Assembly: GCA_937942435.1 (NCBI GenBank)
Contig: CALDEM010000001.1
Coordinates: 27,787 to 91,786 of the forward strand
Reading direction: 5' to 3'
Source of the DNA: an uncultured Saprospiraceae bacterium
Lineage (GTDB): Bacteria; Bacteroidota; Bacteroidia; Chitinophagales; Saprospiraceae
Length of the DNA stretch: 64,000 nt
Position 1 is the stretch's first letter. Every line of letters starts with the position of its first letter. The notes under the pieces are model-generated. The model searched no databases. It was not told the origin of the DNA and saw nothing but the letters and a program-made list of their open reading frames with translations. Shown here piece after piece: positions 35,777 through 45,739 of this stretch. The translations under genes were made by a program, and so were the position numbers.

Positions 35777-36442
35777 ATGGACTCATCAACAAAACGAATC
35801 AAGTCATCTCGGAAGCGTAAGAACATATTGAAGGTGACAGAGTTTCGTGTGATCGCCTATCTATGTCGCATCATGCCTTCATGGGTCAATCCTGATATGC
35901 TCACTACCACAGGTATTTTAGGCAGTGTGATCATCGCTATCGGTATGGTACTCGGTGTTAACAATCCTTATTGGCTGATACTATCTGTAATCGGATTTGT
36001 CATACAATGGTTTGGAGACAGCTTAGATGGGCGCCTGGCCTACTATCGCAACATACCTCGCAAGTGGTATGGTTGGGCATTAGATATCAATGCAGATTGG
36101 ATATCAGCAAGCATCATTGGTTTGGGTTTCTATTTCTATTTTCCAAATTGGAAAGTGGTTGCTTTCCTTTTTGTAGTCGCATATGGTGGCTCTATGATCT
36201 TAGCGTTGATGCGATACAAGATCGCTGACAAGTACATCATCGATACTCACTTGTTAGGACCAACAGAACTAAGGATTATAATTTCAATCTTTCTCCTTGC
36301 GGAAATATTGTTCACAGGCATCCTATGGAAGTTTGCACTCGTAGGGTCTATACTCTTGATGGTTATCAACTTTTGTGACTCTCTGAAGATATTCAAACTG
36401 GGTGATGAAAGAGACATCACTGAGAAGGTTCTTAAAGCCTAA
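35777..36442 (+). CDS. CDP-alcohol phosphatidyltransferase family protein
   Basis: A 221-residue integral membrane enzyme family that joins a CDP-linked lipid or alcohol to a second alcohol. The active-site motif DxxDGxxAR...GxxxDxxxD is present as DSLDGRLAYYR ... GWALDINAD, but the Arg of the DGxxAR core is replaced by Tyr. All four Asp residues remain. Several hydrophobic helices follow. The gene is 27 bases ahead of a GtrA gene. The neighbours suggest a role in lipid or glycan anchoring. The Arg-to-Tyr change may mean a different alcohol acceptor. Confidence 0.8.
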   Translation: MDSSTKRIKSSRKRKNILKVTEFRVIAYLCRIMPSWVNPDMLTTTGILGSVIIAIGMVLGVNNPYWLILSVIGFVIQWFGDSLDGRLAYYRNIPRKWYGWALDINADWISASIIGLGFYFYFPNWKVVAFLFVVAYGGSMILALMRYKIADKYIIDTHLLGPTELRIIISIFLLAEILFTGILWKFALVGSILLMVINFCDSLKIFKLGDERDITEKVLKA

Positions 36443-36469
36443 TCACCTAATTAGAATATAAAGATCACC

Positions 36470-36874
36470 TTGGCTCTAATCAAAGAAGCTAAAGCCTTTG
36501 GCAGGGCACAAATATCAGCCTTTGTAGGAGGGATAGTGGACTATCTCATCATGCTTGTATGTGTTGAGTTCTTAGAAACTCACTATGTGGCAGGCATAGT
36601 CATCGGAGGTATCATTGGGGCGGTTGTCAATTACTCCATCAACCGAAATTGGTCCTTTGCAGGAAATAAAGAAGGTGCTCAACAACAGATTGGAAAGTTC
36701 ATAATCGTAGTCATCGGAAGTATACTTTTGAAAAGCGCAGGTACTACCCTACTCACTGAGGTCTTGCATATCGATTATAAAGTATCTAGATTGATTACAG
36801 ATGCAGTTGTATCGTTTGGATTTAATTATGTATTGCAAAGGTATTGGGTATTTCGGGGGCAGATGGGGTCTTAG
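36470..36874 (+). CDS. GtrA family membrane protein
   Basis: A 134-residue protein with four transmembrane helices. Motifs GGIVDYLIML, GAVVNYSINRNWSF and FGFNYVLQRYWVF are typical of GtrA, which helps flip or position polyprenyl-linked sugars for cell-surface glycan modification. It starts at TTG 36470, as no in-frame ATG precedes the first helix. It is the second gene after the CDP-alcohol transferase. Which glycan it serves is unknown. Confidence 0.85.
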   Translation: MALIKEAKAFGRAQISAFVGGIVDYLIMLVCVEFLETHYVAGIVIGGIIGAVVNYSINRNWSFAGNKEGAQQQIGKFIIVVIGSILLKSAGTTLLTEVLHIDYKVSRLITDAVVSFGFNYVLQRYWVFRGQMGS

Positions 36875-37055
36875 GCAAACTATCCAAACCTTCTCATGTC
36901 CCGTTGTAGGCACCTCCAGAATTGGGTTAGCAAATGAAACGACTAAACTTTTTATGATGACAAGAAATCTAAAATACTAAACACCTCAGGTTATAATAAC
37001 CATCTCTCATTTACTCTGTCATTTATACCAAGATCATATGATCTTAACATCCTTA

Positions 37056-38213
37056 TTACGGCAACTTCTCTACATCCAACTTTTCAATATAACCCCATAA
37101 GTCTTCGGCATTAATATTCTTGCCAGAAGCTTCCACAAACAACCTATCTCCAACTTTGTATAAAAGCTGAGTCACCTTTTCTTGTTCTCTATATTGAGTG
37201 ATGTAGGGTTTTATGTCCTTCTCTTCTTTACCCTCATATTCCATGGCATATGCGAAGTCAATCATCTCTACATCTCCAGGGTTTTTAGAATAATCAACCA
37301 CAAAAAGGTCAATCTCTTTTTTTTGAGACTCATCAGAATAGATTAGATGAATGTTATTTTTGTTTTTCCGTCCATTAGGTGCATTTCCATACTCTTTACT
37401 CCGTATCGACAAATCGTCTAATTCATTTGGTGCCCAACTTTCAAATTGTTCTTTAGTAATAGCATCATAACTATACAACATCTTTGCAGTTTGTATATCT
37501 TCCTCCTTTGCTGTTTGTTTTATATACCACTTCACATTCTTGGACTCTGGAGAGACACTTGTGAAATGCATTTTCTTAGGTATGGTAGTGTGATAGTCAT
37601 TTCTGCTATAATCTTGAACATCAACTATCTCTTTTCTGATAAGATTCCAACCTTTTCTTAACTCAACATCCGCACTAAGTTCAATTTCAATGTTATATAT
37701 ACCATTGAAAGAGGTTTTTATACATTCTTGTTTGTAGTCAATAGATCTATCTATATAGAACCAATGATACTTGCTTCCTACAGTTAGACTCTTATTATCT
37801 AACATCTTTTTATCTGATACTGGATACAACACCCCGACTCTTATACCATACTTCTCTACAGGTATGGACTCGTATCTTTGGGCATACACATCGTCAAACG
37901 GTGTCTCGTCAAAAGCATCTTCCCCTTCACAGGCTTGCATATCAAACAAGCTCTGAAAATTTAAATGATGCAAATTAATACTGTCATATAAGGCCTTGAT
38001 ATCAAATTCTGGTAAATTGAAATGAATCACACCTTTAGTATCAATTTTGCCTCTTATGACTTCACCATTTTGCTGCTTTAACGTAGTCTCTAATCCTTCG
38101 TTGGCATAATCCATCTCACCACTGAGCTGATTTTCTATTTTAGGAAAAGCACTCACTAAGTCTTGCGATGACGCAGAAAGTGTAGCAAATGCGAGAGCGA
38201 GGATGAGCAACAT
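37056..38213 (-). CDS. Secreted protein of unknown family
   Basis: About 385 residues from the second Met (38213), which begins a normal signal peptide MLLILALAFATLSASSQ; a start at 38237 is possible. The mature protein is Lys/Asp-rich and largely beta, with no catalytic motif that I can name. The body has a Tyr/Trp-rich stretch (SKYHWFYIDRSIDY) and a basic segment (YGNAPNGRKNKNN). It stands alone with long upstream and downstream spacers. No function can be proposed. Confidence 0.6.
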   Translation of the reverse strand: MLLILALAFATLSASSQDLVSAFPKIENQLSGEMDYANEGLETTLKQQNGEVIRGKIDTKGVIHFNLPEFDIKALYDSINLHHLNFQSLFDMQACEGEDAFDETPFDDVYAQRYESIPVEKYGIRVGVLYPVSDKKMLDNKSLTVGSKYHWFYIDRSIDYKQECIKTSFNGIYNIEIELSADVELRKGWNLIRKEIVDVQDYSRNDYHTTIPKKMHFTSVSPESKNVKWYIKQTAKEEDIQTAKMLYSYDAITKEQFESWAPNELDDLSIRSKEYGNAPNGRKNKNNIHLIYSDESQKKEIDLFVVDYSKNPGDVEMIDFAYAMEYEGKEEKDIKPYITQYREQEKVTQLLYKVGDRLFVEASGKNINAEDLWGYIEKLDVEKLP

Positions 38214-38504
38214 TTTTTTTCTTAGAAGGCAAGTCATTTTTTTTGGTTTAAGTTATTTTAGAACGACCATGCCTCAACTGCAACTTTAGTAATTCGGCAG
38301 TGTATCTATTTGTGGATTCTTCGTTCAAGAATTGAATCTCAAAGCTAAAGAGATTTAGATGATCAGCAATCACTGTTTTCAGTGAATATTTCTGATTATC
38401 TCCTCAAAAATGATTTTACAAAAAGCAATCTGTTAAGTAAGAGATGCACATCCTTTCCAATATTTCACAGTACTTTCACTCTCCAATACTACTACTAACA
38501 CCTT

Positions 38505-40736
38505 ATGTTACATCTACGATCATTTTGCCGCATAACCATACTTGTCTTAGCTATATCATTTGGTTTAAGCGATCAAGGACATGCTCAAGCTCCGACAGCA
38601 GGGGCTAAGGCACTCACACAACAACCGACTATCGACGGAGAAGTGATGACTGATCCTGCATGGGCAGCGATACAGCCGTTTGGAGCATTTACGCAAGTGC
38701 AACCTAACATAGGACAACCAGCAAGTGAGCAGACTGACATCAGAATAGGCTACGATGATCGCACCCTCTATGTGTCAGTGATCTGTTATGATGCCAACCC
38801 GGACGGCATCGTAGTTACTGACGCTCGACGAGATGGTAACCTAGATGCTACGGATGCATTCTTGATGATATTGGATACTTATCATAATGGTCAAGATGGA
38901 TTCGTATTTGGGACTAACTCTATAGGCACTCAGTATGATGCGCAAGTGGACAATGAAGGGCAGGGTAACTTCAACAACAATAGACAACAAGGAGGAACTA
39001 TCGGAGGCTTCAACCTTAACTGGGATGCTTCGTGGGAGGTGGCGGCACAAATAGGAGACTATGGTTGGAGTGCTGAGTTTGCGATACCGCTTAAGACGAT
39101 AAGGTTCTCTCCAGGAGAAAATCAAACGTGGGGTATCAACTTCCAACGTAACATCCAAAAGACTAATGAAATAACTTACTGGGCACCGCTCCCTAATGGT
39201 CTTAATCTATATCGTCTGTCATTAGCAGGTGACCTAAACGGCCTGAATCTTAAAAAGCCAGGAAACTTAAAGCTGATCCCATATGTCCTTGGACAGACGA
39301 GCTCAGCCTCAACCAATGACGAGCTCGCTGAACTTCCTGGCGCTGAAACTAATGGAGAAGTAGGAGTAGATCTAAAATATAGCATCACACCAAGTCTTAC
39401 CTTGGATCTCACATACAACACTGACTTTGCTCAGGTAGAAGTAGATGAGCAACAAGTTAACTTGGATCGATTCAACTTGTTCTTTCCAGAAAAGCGTCCT
39501 TTCTTTTTAGAAAATGCAGGACTCTTCTCAGTGGGTAGTCCCGGCGAAGTGGATCTCTTCTTTAGTCGTCGGATCGGCATCGGAGATAATGGAACCCAAG
39601 TACCGATCATAGGAGGTGCTCGATTGAGTGGTCGGTTAAACCAAACCAACCTCGGTATACTCAACATGTATACTGATGAGGTAGGAGAAGCTGGTATTGC
39701 TAAAAATGCATTTACCGTAGCGAGAGTGGATCATCAGCTAGGCCAAAGAACTTCTGTAGGTGGACTCTTTGTCAATCGCAGCAACATCGGAAGTGAAGAT
39801 GGAACAACCAATAGTACAATCGCACTTGATGGCAAAATCGGTATCGGTAAGCAGGCGCAGATCACTGGGTACTTTGCTAAGACAAGTACCGAGTCTATCA
39901 CAGAAGGTGACCACTCCTTGCAAGTCAAAGGAAACTATGCTTGGAATAATTGGATCGCCCGCATAGGTTATACTGAAGTAGGCGAAGGCTTTAATCCAGA
40001 AGTAGGTTTCTTGTTTAGAGAAGCATTTAGAAAACCAGAGTTTTTAGTGCTTTATGCGCATCGATATTCTGAGTCATCTCCGATGCTTGAGATACGGCCA
40101 CATATCTCTTGGCGAGCTTATTGGAACTTTGAAGGATTTCAAGAAACCAGCTTTCTTCATATCGATAATCACTGGGTATGGAAGACTGGAACTGAAGTAC
40201 ATACAGGTGTTAACTTTACAACTGAAGGTGTTGTCAACTCCTTCATGTTATCCGGTCTTGTTGAAGTACCTGCAGGTGTCTATGATCATGCAGAGGCACA
40301 ACTTGTCTTTTTTACCAATCCCAACAAACCTTTATCTGTTAGCACAAGACATATACTAGGTGGATTTTTTGGTGGGAAGAGATATGCCAACAGTGGCACA
40401 TTGACATGGAGAGTTGGAGATAAGTTCTCATCAGAATGGAGTTTCAGCCACAATGATATCCGACTACCCAATGGTAATTTTACAACGGACGTTTTTAGAT
40501 CCAGACTATCTTACTCATTCACTCCCAATATCTTTTTGCAAGGCCTGATACAATACAATAGTGTATCAGACATTGTTTCTTCTAACTTAAGATTTGGATG
40601 GTTACAACAATCCAATACTGGCTTATTTGTAGTTTATAACTTCAATAGAGACAACAGCTACTTAGGCGAAGATCATCACTTAAACAACCAAAGTTTTATC
40701 GTCAAGTTTTCTAAGTTATTTGATGTCTTAAAATAG
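38505..40736 (+). CDS. DUF5916 outer-membrane protein with CBM9-like domain (second copy)
   Basis: A 743-residue protein with a signal peptide to AQAPTAG, a CBM9-like domain (TIDGEVMTDPAWAAIQPF, about 45-230) and a C-terminal DUF5916 barrel. The family line YNTDFAQVEVDEQQVNLDRF and FPEKRPFFLENAGLF closely parallels the gene at 26143. The end is a strand-rich barrel (LQGLIQYNSVSDI, FVVYNFNRDNSY). It is two bases ahead of the Cys/His-rich propeller lipoprotein gene, so the two are probably one operon and may work together at the cell envelope. Confidence 0.87.
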   Translation: MLHLRSFCRITILVLAISFGLSDQGHAQAPTAGAKALTQQPTIDGEVMTDPAWAAIQPFGAFTQVQPNIGQPASEQTDIRIGYDDRTLYVSVICYDANPDGIVVTDARRDGNLDATDAFLMILDTYHNGQDGFVFGTNSIGTQYDAQVDNEGQGNFNNNRQQGGTIGGFNLNWDASWEVAAQIGDYGWSAEFAIPLKTIRFSPGENQTWGINFQRNIQKTNEITYWAPLPNGLNLYRLSLAGDLNGLNLKKPGNLKLIPYVLGQTSSASTNDELAELPGAETNGEVGVDLKYSITPSLTLDLTYNTDFAQVEVDEQQVNLDRFNLFFPEKRPFFLENAGLFSVGSPGEVDLFFSRRIGIGDNGTQVPIIGGARLSGRLNQTNLGILNMYTDEVGEAGIAKNAFTVARVDHQLGQRTSVGGLFVNRSNIGSEDGTTNSTIALDGKIGIGKQAQITGYFAKTSTESITEGDHSLQVKGNYAWNNWIARIGYTEVGEGFNPEVGFLFREAFRKPEFLVLYAHRYSESSPMLEIRPHISWRAYWNFEGFQETSFLHIDNHWVWKTGTEVHTGVNFTTEGVVNSFMLSGLVEVPAGVYDHAEAQLVFFTNPNKPLSVSTRHILGGFFGGKRYANSGTLTWRVGDKFSSEWSFSHNDIRLPNGNFTTDVFRSRLSYSFTPNIFLQGLIQYNSVSDIVSSNLRFGWLQQSNTGLFVVYNFNRDNSYLGEDHHLNNQSFIVKFSKLFDVLK

Positions 40737-40738
40737 AT

Positions 40739-41977
40739 ATGACCCGCATAATCGTTATTCTAATTTTATCAATTGCACTTTTAACCAGTGCTTGCAATAC
40801 AAAGGATCGCTTTCCAATTGTAATTGTTTCTCATATAGAAACACCGACTGTGTCAAGTGGCCAATCAAGATTAGTTGTTGATAGCAAAGGCAGTGCATAT
40901 CTTTCTTGGATCGAGTATAACGACAGTGACACTTTCCAATTACAATATGCTCAACTAAGGGATGATGATACTTGGTCATCACCAGAGATCATAGCTAAGG
41001 GAGATGATTGGTTTATTAACTGGGCGGACTTTCCAGCACTGAGCATCTTTGAGGATGGGAGCAAAGCTGCACACTGGTTACGGATGCGAGATATCGGCAC
41101 TTATGATTATGATGTCCATATCTCTACCCAAGGCGATGATCAAGATTGGCAGCCTTCCTTTATCCCACATCGCGATAGCATAGCAGCCGAGCATGGTTTT
41201 GTATCCATGGTTAGCACCAAGGGCAATCAGATGTTGATCTCTTGGTTGGATGGTCGCAACACTAAAGCTGTTACAGATGATAGCAATGACGATCACGGCC
41301 ATGGCCACCATGGTTCTATGACACTGCGCACGGCAACATTTGATACCAACGGCAATCTATCCCAAGAGCACGAGCTTGATCAACGCATCTGTGATTGTTG
41401 CCAGACTGATATAGCTATGACAGGGCAAGGTCCTATCATCGTCTATCGAGACCGATCCAAAGAAGAAGTAAGAGATATCAGCATAGTAAGAAGAGTGGAT
41501 GACAAGTGGACAGATCCTCAACCTGTCTATAATGATGAGTGGCAGATCAATGGTTGTCCTGTTAATGGTCCAGCTGTCGCCGCTAACGGTAGCCATGTTA
41601 TTGTAGCTTGGTATACAGGAGCTAATGACACATCCCATGTCAAAGCAGCGCTATCAAATGACAACGGCGCAAACTTCGACCTGCCCGTTCTTATCGATGA
41701 TGGCATGCCCTTGGGGCGAGTGGATGTAACTTGGGTAAATGATGAAAGTGCAGTCATCACTTGGTTAGAGAAAACCGGCGATACAGCAACAATCAAATTG
41801 AAATGGATAAGAGCCGATGGGACAGTATCACCCAGTCAAGCAATTATAAAAACAAGCGCAAGTAGGCAAAGTGGTTTTCCAATTATTGTAAAGGATAAGT
41901 CTAGTCTACTGATTACTTGGACAGAAGTAACTGACAATAAAACTGTGGTGCGGTCTGCGCGACTTGATGTGCAATAA
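40739..41977 (+). CDS. Sialidase-like propeller lipoprotein with Cys/His-rich motifs
   Basis: A 412-residue lipoprotein (lipobox LTSAC). The mature domain is a predicted six-bladed beta-propeller of the sialidase-like type (SAYLSWIEY, QMLISWLDGRN, HVIVAWYTGAN, AVITWLEKTG). Two unusual parts occur mid-protein: a His-rich loop (DDHGHGHHGS) and a Cys cluster CDCC in RICDCCQTDIAM. The classical sialidase Arg triad was not checked and is doubtful. Metal binding is possible. It is coupled to the upstream DUF5916 gene and converges on the plug lipoprotein gene. Confidence 0.7.
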   Translation: MTRIIVILILSIALLTSACNTKDRFPIVIVSHIETPTVSSGQSRLVVDSKGSAYLSWIEYNDSDTFQLQYAQLRDDDTWSSPEIIAKGDDWFINWADFPALSIFEDGSKAAHWLRMRDIGTYDYDVHISTQGDDQDWQPSFIPHRDSIAAEHGFVSMVSTKGNQMLISWLDGRNTKAVTDDSNDDHGHGHHGSMTLRTATFDTNGNLSQEHELDQRICDCCQTDIAMTGQGPIIVYRDRSKEEVRDISIVRRVDDKWTDPQPVYNDEWQINGCPVNGPAVAANGSHVIVAWYTGANDTSHVKAALSNDNGANFDLPVLIDDGMPLGRVDVTWVNDESAVITWLEKTGDTATIKLKWIRADGTVSPSQAIIKTSASRQSGFPIIVKDKSSLLITWTEVTDNKTVVRSARLDVQ

Positions 41978-41982
41978 AAAAT

Positions 41983-42453
41983 CTATGGTTTTTTAGTTCG
42001 GATGAGTATAACACCATTCGCCCCTCGGGTACCATAGATGGATGCATCTGATCCTTTCAATACTCTTACTGAAGATACCATGTTGGGGTCGACGGTATTG
42101 GACAGACTGTTAAAATCTGACCCAACAGCACTCCCATTAAGCACAAATAAAGGATCGCTTCCTGAAAAGAATGAGGCGGCACCTCTCACTTTAAAAGACA
42201 CATTGTTACCCCGGCCAGCCATATCTACCCCTGCCAACTCACCGATCATATCTGCCAGTGTTCTATTGGATGGTCGTACGTCATTAGGACGATTGACGGC
42301 ACCTAACTTCACTTGATTACTACCATCAACCATGATATATCCGTTATCTAGATCAGCCTTATCTGTTCCTAATTGTGGCAACTGATTGTTGGATGCACAA
42401 CTTGTTAAAAACAATGCCAAGAAGATCACTGATAACAGGGTGAAGTGTCTCAT
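41983..42453 (-). CDS. Stand-alone TonB-receptor plug-domain lipoprotein
   Basis: A 156-residue lipoprotein (lipobox LTSC) whose whole mature part resembles the plug domain of a TonB-dependent receptor: RTLADMIGELAGVDMAGRGNNVSFKVRG, FVLNGSAVGSDF, and VSSVRVLKGSDASIYGTRGANGVILIRT. A full receptor would continue into a 22-strand barrel, but the ORF stops after the plug. No barrel remains are seen next to it, so it is a short gene and not obviously a truncated receptor. Possible roles are partner of another receptor or a surface binding protein. Confidence 0.75.
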   Translation of the reverse strand: MRHFTLLSVIFLALFLTSCASNNQLPQLGTDKADLDNGYIMVDGSNQVKLGAVNRPNDVRPSNRTLADMIGELAGVDMAGRGNNVSFKVRGAASFFSGSDPLFVLNGSAVGSDFNSLSNTVDPNMVSSVRVLKGSDASIYGTRGANGVILIRTKKP

Positions 42454-42519
42454 ATGCTGCTAATTAGACTAACAAGATAAGTGAAAATGTCCTAAATGTT
42501 TTGGCAGATATGAATAACA

Positions 42520-43146
42520 CTATTTTGACTCATAACTCGCCACGTCGAACTTTGATTGATCTATCGTTTGCTCTTCAATCTTTACAGCTTCTAAGATCTG
42601 GGTGTAGTGATCCTTTTCTATGACTATCTTCAAAGCTAATCCTCCATTGGAGGATTGCAAATAAGTAGCCCAATTCCCAAATCGATGGCCACTGAAGACA
42701 TCAGGATCTACCGAAAAGTCATCACTATAGTAATATGTAGTTGTATTAGTAGCGGTCTCAAAAACGAAAGAACTACACTCGTGCCCTAGGATTGTCGCCT
42801 TGTGAGAAGATTCTATAATTTTAGGACTATTGGGATAAGCCAAGTCACCAGAAACAACCTTTACTTCCCCTTTAAATGGAAAGTAGTATTTGTTATCTTT
42901 TGAGTTATAAAGCTGCTGCATGTTGTCATGATGATCAAAAACAACATAGTCCGTACCGTTGATATAGTAGTGCTGCTTTAAACCAAGCTTCTCTCCCATC
43001 TCATCAGTTATATCTTGACCTAAAGAATCGATATATTTATAATCGTACAAGATGTAACCACTAAAATCTTGAGCACTTAAAAAAGTCAAACTAAAAAGAG
43101 CTACTAAGAATACAGCACCATTTTTCACAACCGAATGTTTTGTCAT
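42520..43146 (-). CDS. Secreted GLPGLI/DUF4412-like protein
   Basis: A 208-residue protein with a signal peptide (VAFSLTFLSAQ-like) and a largely beta mature domain beginning FSGYILYDYKYIDS. The pattern of a middle stretch HYYINGTDYVVFDHHDNMQQLYN and TILGHECSSFVFE resembles GLPGLI/DUF4412-type proteins, which are often secreted and uncharacterised in Bacteroidota. The family link is by pattern only. It lies upstream of the plug lipoprotein in the same direction. Confidence 0.55.
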   Translation of the reverse strand: MTKHSVVKNGAVFLVALFSLTFLSAQDFSGYILYDYKYIDSLGQDITDEMGEKLGLKQHYYINGTDYVVFDHHDNMQQLYNSKDNKYYFPFKGEVKVVSGDLAYPNSPKIIESSHKATILGHECSSFVFETATNTTTYYYSDDFSVDPDVFSGHRFGNWATYLQSSNGGLALKIVIEKDHYTQILEAVKIEEQTIDQSKFDVASYESK

Positions 43147-43206
43147 TCTTTATGAACGATTAGAATGTGTTAGAAATTATACAACTTCTAATTCTATAAA
43201 ATAGAA

Positions 43207-45738
43207 CTACCCTACCTCTCTCCGCAGAACTTCTAATGGGGACTTGTTGATCACCTCTCGACTATTAAGCAATCCTATGAATACCGTAAGCGCTACAACA
43301 AATAAGAAAACCCCGAGTATCGGCAACCACTGAATACTAAACTCTAACTCCAATGTCCGCGTCGCAAAAAAGTAACTGGCTACAAGAGAAATTAGAATAC
43401 CCGTTGCTGCAGACAAAGAGCCGAGGACTGTGTACTCTGTAGCATTGATCATAAATATCTGCTTTCTACTGGCACCAATCGTCCTTAGTAGCACACTCTC
43501 TTTCACTCTCTGAAACTTACTCAACAATAATGAAGCTATCAGTACTATCAAACCGGTAAGTATACTAAACCCAGCCATAAACTTAATCACATAACTCACC
43601 TTAGTCAGTATATCATTGAGTGCACTTAAGATGCTTCCGAGGTCGATCACTGAGACATTAGGAAATGCCTTAACGACGTCTCTTCTATACTTGGCCGTCG
43701 TCTCAGTATCAGGCGACTTAGTTACTAATACTTGAAACTGAGGTGCTTGTTCCAACACCCCATTGGGGAAGAGTACAAAGAAGCGCGTATTCATCGAGTT
43801 AAACTCTATCTCCCTTATACTGCCTACATAAGTAGTGATCATGGCGCCTTGGACGTTCCAGACTAGCTCATCACCTATCTCAACATCCATTGCTCGGGAC
43901 CAGTTATCAGCAAGTGATATAAAGATGCTATCACCAGGTGCTACACTACCTGTAAATGTTCCTTCCACCAGCGTCTCATCATTGGTCAATGTATCTCTAA
44001 ATGAAACCCTTGCTTCTCTATTGATCGCCCATCTGCTCGCTGTCCTTGTCGTATCGGATAGCCAATCTTTTTTCGTTCTACCTTTCCAACCTGCAAGATT
44101 CATCGTGACGATGGGTACTTGCTGGATGACAGGCATATCATAAGACTTGGTCATCTCTGCAAGTGCTATCTTTTGTTCTTTTTCTATGCCATAAAGGATA
44201 GTGTTAGGCTGATTGCCTGCTTCCATAGAAGAGACATTTTGCAAAAGCAATCCTTGGATAATAAACAACATCGTCAAGACCGCCGTACCCAATCCTATAG
44301 ATAAAATAAGTGTTTGTGTTTGATTATTAGGTCGATAGAGATTAGAAAGTCCTTGTCTAAAAACGTAGCTCCATCCTCTCGGAAAAAACTTTCTGACAGA
44401 CCAAACGATCAATTTAGAAACGCCCACCAAGATTAGAAAAGCAACTACCAATCCTCCTGTCATCACAGCTCCATCTTTCCAACTTGTAGTAAGTCGCCAC
44501 AAGAACAAAAAGATACTTGCGAGAATGGCAAGATATACCAATACTTTTAGAAAGCTCCATCTACTGATATTGCCATCTTCTGATATCCTCAAAGTCTGCA
44601 ATGGGCTAATATCTCTTACACCGAGCAATGGTCCCAATGCAAATAATGTCGTGATGATCAATCCAACAACTGAGCCTTCGATCATTGCCCGCGGAGATAG
44701 TGCCATCTCAACTTCATATGGCAAGAAGTCTTTAAAAAGCACTGGTAGATACATCTGTATCAGACTGCCTAATACTGCTCCAACGGCTACCCCCACTATA
44801 CCAAGCACGAGTATCTGTATAAAGTATATAGAAAATGCCTGATTTCCTCTCATCCCAAGACATCTAAACACTGCTATAGATGATACCTTGTTCTTCACAT
44901 AGATCATCACACTACTCGCTACCCCGATACATCCGAGCAACAGAGAGACAAGGGCTATGAGATTTAGAAAATTGTTGAGGCCAGCAAATGCTTCATTCAA
45001 GTCTTCTTTTCGATCAGCGATGGTTTCTATTCTGACACTTTCGTCTCTAAATTGTTTGCGATTTACTTTTTTCCATTCATCAGGATCAACCTCATCAGTT
45101 ATTTTATAATAAAACTCATAGTCTACAACACTTCCAGGTTTGATCAGGTCTGTCTTTGCAAGGTTATCTTTAGCTATATATATCGATGGTGCAAAAGCTC
45201 CACCGATACCTGCACTTCCAAACGCACTTTGTAGTTTTCCAGCTATTTGAAAAGTCGCTTGTCCTAATTTTATAGGATCTCCGACATTCAAATTATATTG
45301 TATCATCATCCCTTCATCAACAAGAGCAGTTTGTGTGTTTCTAAAAGTTTCACTGGCAGACTGAGGATCAGCCTTAAGTATACCATAAAATGGAAACCCT
45401 CCCTCCAGTGCTTTTATACTTACAAACTGTGTCTCATCAGAGTTAGGCAAGTATGCCATAGAGAAAAGCTGCGTTTGCGACGACCGCTCACCCGGTAGCG
45501 AATCCGCAATCACTTGGAGTTGATTAGGGATCGGTTTGTTATCTGAGATGACGATATCGGCACCAAGCAATGTCGCAGCTTGTTTATCGACATCAGAGAC
45601 GAGATTATAATTAAAAGAATTAATTGCAACCAAGGCGGCGATACCCAGTACAATAGAAGCCATAAACATCAATAACTTACCGATGTCTTTACGGCTATCT
45701 CTGAATGCAGTTTTTATAATAAAACCAATCGACCCCAT
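43207..45738 (-). CDS. ABC transporter permease of the YbbP/FtsX type
   Basis: An 843-residue permease with FtsX domains: an N-terminal helix, a large periplasmic part, then three helices (about 255-390), a second set at about 400-495, another periplasmic part, and a last FtsX set near 715-835. The layout and length fit YbbP. It lies one base after its ATPase gene. In Escherichia coli ybbA-ybbP is divergent from tesA, and the same is true here. Such systems likely extract or move lipids or lipoproteins in the cell envelope; no proven substrate is known. Confidence 0.85.
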   Translation of the reverse strand: MGSIGFIIKTAFRDSRKDIGKLLMFMASIVLGIAALVAINSFNYNLVSDVDKQAATLLGADIVISDNKPIPNQLQVIADSLPGERSSQTQLFSMAYLPNSDETQFVSIKALEGGFPFYGILKADPQSASETFRNTQTALVDEGMMIQYNLNVGDPIKLGQATFQIAGKLQSAFGSAGIGGAFAPSIYIAKDNLAKTDLIKPGSVVDYEFYYKITDEVDPDEWKKVNRKQFRDESVRIETIADRKEDLNEAFAGLNNFLNLIALVSLLLGCIGVASSVMIYVKNKVSSIAVFRCLGMRGNQAFSIYFIQILVLGIVGVAVGAVLGSLIQMYLPVLFKDFLPYEVEMALSPRAMIEGSVVGLIITTLFALGPLLGVRDISPLQTLRISEDGNISRWSFLKVLVYLAILASIFLFLWRLTTSWKDGAVMTGGLVVAFLILVGVSKLIVWSVRKFFPRGWSYVFRQGLSNLYRPNNQTQTLILSIGLGTAVLTMLFIIQGLLLQNVSSMEAGNQPNTILYGIEKEQKIALAEMTKSYDMPVIQQVPIVTMNLAGWKGRTKKDWLSDTTRTASRWAINREARVSFRDTLTNDETLVEGTFTGSVAPGDSIFISLADNWSRAMDVEIGDELVWNVQGAMITTYVGSIREIEFNSMNTRFFVLFPNGVLEQAPQFQVLVTKSPDTETTAKYRRDVVKAFPNVSVIDLGSILSALNDILTKVSYVIKFMAGFSILTGLIVLIASLLLSKFQRVKESVLLRTIGASRKQIFMINATEYTVLGSLSAATGILISLVASYFFATRTLELEFSIQWLPILGVFLFVVALTVFIGLLNSREVINKSPLEVLRREVG

Positions 45739-45739
45739 A

